This document shows, one piece after another, positions 61,199 through 61,439 of a DNA stretch of 61,439 nucleotides. Each line of letters opens with the position of its first letter. The first letter of the stretch is position 1. A model generated the notes under the pieces. That model did not search any database, had not been told where the DNA came from, and saw nothing but the letters and a program-made list of their open reading frames with translations. This stretch comes from Nephromyces sp. MM_2019 (lineage: Eukaryota; Apicomplexa; Aconoidasida; Nephromycida): assembly GCA_015657535.1 (NCBI GenBank), contig JADHZB010001602.1, forward strand, positions 3,686 to 65,124. The letters run 5' to 3'. The position numbers and the translations under genes are program-made.

Positions 61199-61439
61199 AT
61201 TCCTTTTTATGGGTTTACCTGGTGGAGAAAAAGGGTGCTTCAACGTCTGGGAAACAGACAGGAGTGGCCTGAAAAATAGCTTCATACTTGGCGCGTGTGC
61301 AACATTTGATTACACTGTTGTGAACAAGTGCATCTTGAGGCCAAAAACTGAAAAAGATAAATGGCTGGGAGGTCCTATCCCAGAAAGGGTTTACCTTCAA
61401 GAATGTTCAAGTGTTATAACTCTCGATGTCCGGCTAGAG
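61101..61439 (+). CDS. Possible type II membrane protein, cut by the right edge
   Basis: From ATG at 61101 the frame stays open for 113 codons to the window end. The peptide starts MYKVLKHRIFTQKG, has a membrane helix at about residues 15-39 (AVAIFSVIYCFWYSLCLLEF) and continues with a soluble, Cys-containing part (GEKGCFNVWETDRSG, FILGACATFDYTVVNK, ECSSVITLDVRLE). The basic start followed by a helix suggests a type II or signal-anchor topology. The composition of the part after the helix is convincingly protein-like. Family not recognised; the start may lie farther upstream or be spliced. Confidence 0.5.
   Translation, partial: MYKVLKHRIFTQKGAVAIFSVIYCFWYSLCLLEFLFMGLPGGEKGCFNVWETDRSGLKNSFILGACATFDYTVVNKCILRPKTEKDKWLGGPIPERVYLQECSSVITLDVRLE

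Noticed and set aside
1..61439. CRISPR arrays, bacterial operons, insertion sequences, phage or viral genes
   Set aside because: None were seen. The window is eukaryotic, with GT-AG introns and no direct-repeat/spacer array or transposase-like reading frame.

Overview
This is a gene-sparse, intron-rich eukaryotic window of about 40% GC by eye. It most likely comes from an apicomplexan with coccidian-like gene structure. The evidence is a single-exon SLC43/ApiAT-type transporter with a long cytosolic loop, a bacterial-type alanine dehydrogenase, Ser/Asn-rich low-complexity insertions in otherwise conserved enzymes, and many short exons with GT..AG introns. Phylum is an inference from gene content; I cannot name the species.

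Layout, left to right. Bases 35-3396 (minus) hold the first five exons of clathrin heavy chain, which runs off the left edge. After a gene-poor stretch comes a complete three-exon alanine dehydrogenase (9994-11954, plus). Two small plus-strand genes of unknown function follow (13532-13930, and a tentative one at 15072-15797). Then come a large minus-strand RING-H2 protein with Cdc48 N-domain-like segments (16030-19707, 5' end open), a DDHD-type phospholipase A1 (25396-31670, minus, probably extending upstream), a possible small membrane protein (34080-34388, minus), and a 50-N assembly gap bordered by a 35-bp tandem repeat. Next are the ApiAT-like amino-acid transporter (36549-38570, plus), a CIR1-type Cir_N protein (43738-44883, minus) and an eight-exon SAP30BP/HCNGP homologue (49906-56929, minus). 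An open membrane-protein reading frame runs off the right edge (61101-61439, plus).

The genes do not form an operon-like unit. They cover membrane traffic (clathrin, DDHD phospholipase), nutrient uptake and amino-acid metabolism (transporter, alanine dehydrogenase), ubiquitin signalling (RING protein) and nuclear RNA/transcription work (SAP30BP-like, CIR1-like). Most gene models here were assembled by joining exons whose splice phases match; ORF length alone is a poor guide, because at this base composition open frames of up to about 130 codons are expected by chance.

The most unusual item is the RING protein, which appears to carry two Cdc48/p97 N-domain-like segments instead of an ATPase. 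Also notable are the strand-asymmetric repeats (TG, G-run and pyrimidine tracts on the RNA) in the clathrin introns, and the long Ser/Lys-rich insertion inside the DDHD domain.
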